Source of the DNA: Achatina immaculata
Taxonomy: Eukaryota; Mollusca; Gastropoda; Stylommatophora; Achatinidae
DNA length: 64,000 bases
Direction: 5' to 3'
Assembly (NCBI GenBank): GCA_009760885.1
Contig: CM019715.1
Coordinates: forward strand, 20,946,503-21,010,502
Shown: positions 59,400-64,000 of the stretch, piece after piece
Layout of the letters: every line of letters begins with the position of its first letter
Position numbering within the stretch: position 1 is the first letter of the stretch
Notes under the pieces: model-generated
What the model was told of the DNA's origin: nothing
What the model saw: the letters and a program-made list of their open reading frames with translations, nothing else
The model's database searches: none
Position numbers and translations under genes: made by a program

Positions 59400-61285
59400 A
59401 GATATTGTCAAAATAGTTCAGCCCTCTTTGGAAAAGGGGAAGTTCTCACATAAATATGTGTAATGTAGTTATTAACAAAATTCATGCTCTTTCTATTCAA
59501 GAACTTGGAATGGTCTATTTTTATTTATTTATTTATTTTGATAGTGTGGTCTTAATGCTGTGGGATAAACTCAAAGTTCTTCTGAAAATATGTGTCACTC
59601 TAAAAGTTCATAAGAAAAAACTACAAGGGAATATGAAACGAACATGTTAATAGCTCTTTTTTAAACGTAAGCAAATTAAAAATATTAACGGAGAGAGAAA
59701 AAAAACAGCGAAATAATACAATCATTAAAATGTTATTGTGTCACAGATGAATGTTTCGAGTGCTAAACAGAGAATACATCATTCTAAAGTATCAAGAATA
59801 CAGTAGCCAAGTTCTGAGTTACGAAGTTCTGATTTATATATAATTTTGACACATTGTGATATGTGTGTGCAAATGAATATTTTGTGAACATACATAAAAT
59901 TTGTTGGAGTAACATAAAGGTTCTTATAAAATCCAAATAGGATCGAAAAAAATGTGTTAGTTTATGCTGTGTTTATATTTTGTCATAGAAGTTAGTGAAT
60001 ACTCAGTGTTTATACTTTAGAAGTTAGTTTATACTCAGTGTTTATAGTTTAATGTAGAAGTTAGTTTATACTCAGTGTTTATAGTTAACTTAGAATTTTG
60101 AATGAGGATTAATGGGACAAAATCATCGTTACAGTCTTAGAAGTTTTCTTTACAGTTGATCACATGAAAGAAAATTATGATTTCATTTGAATATTACTCG
60201 TTTTTTGCCTGTAAACATTTGTTGATTGTGCTTTCTTATCTTTTTGTGATTGTCAGGATACATCATCAAGTATTACCAGGATATATCATCAAGTGCTTTT
60301 TTTTCACGCGGATGAGAACTTGAGAACTTATTAACCAAATTTTGAAAATATGTGAGTATACTTTTTATTGTCAGCTTTTGCTGTCTGTACATGTTGATAT
60401 CTGTAATGCATGCATTGTGAGATTGTCCTGCAATATAATATTTGTATATACAATTTTAAAATTAAATATTAAAGTTTAAAATGTTCAAATAGTTCTCATC
60501 TCTGACTCAGTACAAGTCTTTAAGTGTTTTGTTCTCCGTTACTGAAAGAAGTTCGTGCACACGACAAAGCGACAAAGTGCACGAACTCCGCAGCGCCTGT
60601 AATATCCTAACTATTAATACCAGCTGTCTGGTTGAAGAAATTTTAATCTGTTATATTCAGTGAGAGAAACTATTTAATATTTATGAATGTTTATTATCTG
60701 AACACAAGAGCTTTTCTTAGTATGCACTAATAACAGATAGAACATTCTATTTAAATTCGTTTTCTACAAAAGTAGTGACAAAATGTAACTATTTTTCTAA
60801 AGTGCTCGAATCATTAATGTGGTTTTTTTTAAATGCTACAAATGTTTCAATTGTTACTTTTAAGCAATTACTATTTATTAAACTAACTTAGCAGAATTAA
60901 CGTGAAATACTGCTTGAACAAACTTCTACAACTTTTACAGATTAATGTATGCATCAAGTAATGTAGCAATAAAAAAGTGTTACATTATCCTAATTAATTA
61001 CTATGACAGTCATTTCATGCACATAATATGAACATCAGATCCTGCCCAGCAAGTGTTCTACTTCAAACCTGGACAACACTCAGGAACAAAATATCTATAT
61101 TCTTATTTAACGAAATATTTAAAATCTAGTATTAAGCACTACTCTATTGATGACAACAGGGAAAATAACATTTATTCACGTGTATGACCATATATGGTCT
61201 GTTACTTTGGTGTTAATCTTCTTGCAAAATGATGAGCTAGATCATGTGACACATATCTCTGGTATAAAACGATAGGAGAAGAAAA
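59400..61285. other. AT-rich stretch, mostly single copy
   Basis: No exon or LINE seen. A three-unit ~33-bp repeat (GTTAGTTTATACTCAGTGTT) lies at 59990-60090 and a perfect hairpin at 60550-60587. It could be the 3' intergenic region of the kinin gene. Confidence 0.4.
60550..60587. other. perfect 11-bp inverted repeat (hairpin) with 16-base loop
   Basis: AGTTCGTGCAC (60550-60560) pairs with GTGCACGAACT (60577-60587). The loop contains CGACAAAG, repeated in tandem up to the right arm. It stands out from AT-rich surroundings as the only GC-rich patch for several hundred bases. Function unknown. Confidence 0.7.
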
Positions 61286-61288
61286 AAA

Positions 61289-61700
61289 TACACAAACAGT
61301 AGTCTTGTACAATACACAAACAGTAGTCTTGTACGTACAATACACAAACAGTAGTCTTTTACAGTACACAAACAGTAGTCTTTTACAATACACAAACAGT
61401 AGTCTTGTACAATACACCAAACAGTAGTCTTGTACAATACACAAACAGTAGTCTTGTACAATACACAAACAGTAGTCTTGTACAATACACAAACAGTAGT
61501 CTTGTACAATACACAAACAGTAGTCTTGTACGTACAATACACAAACAGTAGTCTTTTACAGTACACAAACAGTAGTCTTTTACAATACACAAACAGTAGT
61601 CTTGTACAATACACAAACAGTAGTCTTGTACAATACACAAACAGTAGTCTTGTACAATACACAAACAGTAGTCGTGTACAATACACAAACAAGTAGTCTT
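61289..61700. repeat. 24-bp minisatellite, about 17 copies
   Basis: The unit is CAATACACAAACAGTAGTCT with TGTA. Variant units (CTTGTACGTACAATAC and CTTTTACAGTAC) recur in the same order about 200 bp apart, a higher-order duplication. Open in several frames on both strands; not coding. Confidence 0.95.
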
Positions 61701-61704
61701 GTAC

Positions 61705-62320
61705 AATCAAAAACTTAGCATGAAAATTAGAAGTAATGTACTGGTCAAGCAACATTTGTTCATCATTGTTAAATTTGTCTCAGGATTCAAAGAAATATTT
61801 GAGACATCAGAAATATAAAACATTTTCTTAATAATTTGTGTGCGTGTGTGTGTATGTGTTTTTTTTAAGCTTCTGGTAGATGGGCTTTGTAGTTTCAGCG
61901 GTAGATTGACTGGTCGAAGTTGTAGTTTTAGCGATAAATCGATTCTTTTTTCTTTCTTTTTTTCTTTATGATTTTCAAAAGAAAAATTAAACGCATTCAC
62001 TGACTATATCTGTAGCTGTACTGTGGTGAATAAACTGACATGTTTTGTGTGGTTTCTGTAGAAGGCTCATCTAGTTTGGCCTCTTTGGTCATTTCATACA
62101 TAAATGATATTGTTCTCCTACTTGGAAAAGCTGTGACAAGTCTTAAACTCAGCGCTGACAATGGAGCTGGGACTAAAATCTAGAAGAAGAAGCGAAAAAA
62201 CTGCAATATTTGATGAAGAATGTAACATTCTAAAATGGTAGCATGATTCTGTCTTAACTTTGTTTTTGTCTAATGATCATTTGAGAAGTTCTGGCTGGTC
62301 CTGGAAGATTAGACCAAGTG
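61705..62320. other. 3' flank of the kinin precursor
   Basis: The AT-rich sequence between the 24-bp array and the kinin stop codon carries no other open frame of note. I see no clear minus-strand AATAAA in the first 300 bp after the stop. Confidence 0.4.
61992..62016. repeat. 25-bp direct repeat, left copy, in the 3' flank of the kinin gene
   Basis: CGCATTCACTGACTATATCT plus GTAGC is found here, about 310 bp past the kinin stop codon, and again at the very end of the window (63976-64000). The spacing is 1984 bp. See findings. Confidence 0.95.
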
Positions 62321-62324
62321 TCTC

Positions 62325-63980
62325 TCACGCTGGTGGCAGCTTTTGTTTGTCTTCTTTCGGAGTTACCGTTGACGAAGAAGCGAGTTGACTATCTGGACTT
62401 CGGCTGTTGTCTGTAGCTGGGTTCACATGACTGGGATTCGCATGACTGCGGTTCACTTGTGGCTGTGGATTAGAGAAGTGTGAGTTTCCCGCTTTTGACA
62501 GTCGAGACGATGAGAATGAAGAGCTTGGGGCGTTGTTCGTAGAAACACTAGAGCTGCTGTCTAAAAGTGGGCGAACACTGCGATCGCTGGGGATCAGCAG
62601 ACTGTTCTTTGTGCTGGGGACAGTTTGCTCAAAAGCTGCACTGACTCTGTCTACGTGAACTGGACGATAAATCTGTGCCATATATTTGCTCTGGTTAGAC
62701 CTACGCCTCCGTGCCCACTGAGTTAAGTGGGGGCCCACATCGGATGACAGTAACTTGTCCTGGCTCCGCCTTTTACCTGCCCAAGAATAGAATGCCCGTC
62801 TCTTTCCTAAAAGATTTGCCTCATCTTCCCAGTCGTTCACCGGTAGACTGGGTTTGCTTCTGTCCCATCTTGTGTCTTTAGGACCCAGTAGAACGTCAAT
62901 TTCATCGGGTTCTTGGATGTTGTTGGTAAGGAGATGGCTGGCACTGGGTTGGAAGTAGAAGCCTGGTTGTTCATCGGATGGTATCCGACTATTGTCATAT
63001 CTTTGCTCTGTGTCAAGAAGTGACGAAGGTTGTCTCGGCACTTCATACACAAATTCATTGCCAAGTGTTTGCAGATTTTCGGACTTTGGATACAAAAACA
63101 TGTGTTTCTCTGCTGCACCGTCTTCATCTCCCAGAATATGTTCGTGTGACGGAGATGTTGGCTCCACCGGATTTTCCGTAGAGTGGTAACGCTTACCAGC
63201 CCAGGAATAGAAAGCTGGCCGTTTTGACTCAACAGCAACAGCGGGATCATCACTGATCCCAGGCAAACCTGCAGATCTCAAGGCTCCAGAACTAGGCTTG
63301 TTTTCAAACCAAGTTCCAGTTACTGAAGTGTTCGGTTGTCTCCCTCCGTCCGAGAGAGAACGGTTGTGTGACTGCGGATCCAGACGGGCTTTGTGTGTGG
63401 TGTTAACCATGTCCAAGTTCTTTCCTAACCAGAAACCAGCTTCTTCCCTCCAAGACTTCTCGGATAAGGCAGAGGAAGAAATGTCTCGTTTTCCTGCCCA
63501 AGAATGGAAGCCTAGTTTCCCCCTCTTTTCTTCGCTCTCTTTAGTAACAGCGGAAGCGTCATCGCTACGTTTACCTCCCCATGAGTGAAATCCCACTCTA
63601 GATCTTTTCTGTACATCATTATCAAATGCGTCGTCGTCAAAGTTTCTCTTTCCACCCCAAGAATTAAATCCCATTTTCACTCTTTTCTCTATGTCATCAT
63701 GGGATGAAAAATGGCTTCGTTTTCCTCCCCATGAGTGGAATCCCATTCTTGTTTTCTTATCTAAATTATAGTCACTTATCTCGTTTCCGTCATTTCTCTT
63801 ACCTCCCCAGGAATGAAGCCCTAATTTTGCTCCTTTTTGTATGTCATTATCGGTAATATCATCTACATAATTTCTCTTACCTCCCCATGAGTGAAATCCC
63901 ACTCTAGATCTTTTCTGTACATCATTATCAAATGCGTCGTCGTCAAAGTTTCTCTTTCCGCCCCAAGAATTAAATCGCAT
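62325..63980 (-). CDS. leucokinin-type neuropeptide precursor, 3' part (551 codons, N-terminus missing)
   Basis: Kinins are C-terminally amidated peptides (F-x-x-W-G-amide) acting on a GPCR; in molluscs lymnokinin is PSFHSWS-amide. Most copies here read [F]-[H/N/Y]-S-W-[G/A] then G-K-R, so amidation and dibasic cleavage yield SWG- or SWA-amides. Copies end at residues 10 (RFNSWGG), 36 (SRVGFHSWGG), 62 (KLGLHSWGG, Leu for Phe), 88 (TRMGFHSWGG), 112 (VKMGFNSWGG), 138 (SRVGFHSWGG), 165 (GKLGFHSWAG), 264 (PAFYSWAG) and 404 (RAFYSWAG). Residues 180-187 (AGFWLGKN) look like a decayed copy. Early spacers are acidic (NFDDDAFDNDVQKR); the last 145 residues are Ser/Asn/Pro-rich. The ATG at 63980 is not a credible start: no signal peptide follows and TGA precedes it in frame. 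The 5' part lies outside the window or is lost. The stop is at 62325-62327. Confidence 0.9.
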   Translation of the reverse strand: MRFNSWGGKRNFDDDAFDNDVQKRSRVGFHSWGGKRNYVDDITDNDIQKGAKLGLHSWGGKRNDGNEISDYNLDKKTRMGFHSWGGKRSHFSSHDDIEKRVKMGFNSWGGKRNFDDDAFDNDVQKRSRVGFHSWGGKRSDDASAVTKESEEKRGKLGFHSWAGKRDISSSALSEKSWREEAGFWLGKNLDMVNTTHKARLDPQSHNRSLSDGGRQPNTSVTGTWFENKPSSGALRSAGLPGISDDPAVAVESKRPAFYSWAGKRYHSTENPVEPTSPSHEHILGDEDGAAEKHMFLYPKSENLQTLGNEFVYEVPRQPSSLLDTEQRYDNSRIPSDEQPGFYFQPSASHLLTNNIQEPDEIDVLLGPKDTRWDRSKPSLPVNDWEDEANLLGKRRAFYSWAGKRRSQDKLLSSDVGPHLTQWARRRRSNQSKYMAQIYRPVHVDRVSAAFEQTVPSTKNSLLIPSDRSVRPLLDSSSSVSTNNAPSSSFSSSRLSKAGNSHFSNPQPQVNRSHANPSHVNPATDNSRSPDSQLASSSTVTPKEDKQKLPPA

Positions 63981-64000
63981 TCACTGACTATATCTGTAGC
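63976..64000. repeat. 25-bp direct repeat, right copy, at the window edge
   Basis: This is a perfect match to 61992-62016 (3' flank of the kinin gene). Here it lies where upstream coding sequence of the precursor would be expected. It may be the first bases of a second tandem unit. Confidence 0.95.

Overview
The window is a stretch of metazoan nuclear DNA, most likely from a gastropod mollusc. The reasons are spliced genes with GT-AG introns and AATAAA signals, a multicopy precursor for leucokinin-type neuropeptides (FHSWG-amide), several 5'-truncated non-LTR retrotransposon families, a tRNA-derived SINE and very dense minisatellites. The species assignment is inference from these families; nothing in the sequence names it.

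Layout. From 1 to 14 kb there are two profilin paralogues on the + strand. Profilin A (2450-2839) has its whole 129-residue coding sequence in one exon behind a strong 3' splice site. Profilin B has its coding sequence split over exons at 8733-8880, 10890-10992 and 13701-13807; its first coding exon was not found. An RTE/BovB-like reverse transcriptase fragment lies just upstream of profilin A (about 1005-2080). LINE fragments and a 31-bp minisatellite fill the introns of profilin B. From 14 to 27 kb the sequence is mostly non-coding and carries pieces of at least four LINE families, including an RTE copy split by a nested insertion (19.08-20.73 kb), a TATA-type promoter candidate (20.90 kb) and a possible signal-peptide exon (22.31 kb).

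From 27.4 to 31.2 kb is a tandem duplication of a roughly 1.9-kb unit whose copies are nearly identical outside an AT tract. Each copy contains (AT)n DNA, a 39-bp minisatellite and a perfect NRF-1-type palindrome. From 31 to 62 kb there is a mosaic of more than 20 unrelated tandem arrays (units 9-63 bp), LINE 3' ends, and two SINE copies with clean target-site duplications (33.9 and 44.5 kb). The largest array (53.2-55.5 kb, 20-bp unit) has an 812-bp higher-order repeat. A 35-bp array (48.7-51.0 kb) has been invaded several times by LINEs.

From 62.3 kb to the end, on the minus strand, is a 551-codon open frame for the kinin precursor with about nine amidated kinin copies. It runs to the window edge, where an in-frame stop and a 25-bp repeat of the gene's own 3' flank suggest that this copy is a 5'-truncated tandem duplicate, or that the true start lies outside the window.

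The profilins would act in actin dynamics and the kinin gene in peptidergic signalling; no operon-like link between them is visible. Most other long open frames are repeat or retrotransposon translations and are not annotated as genes.
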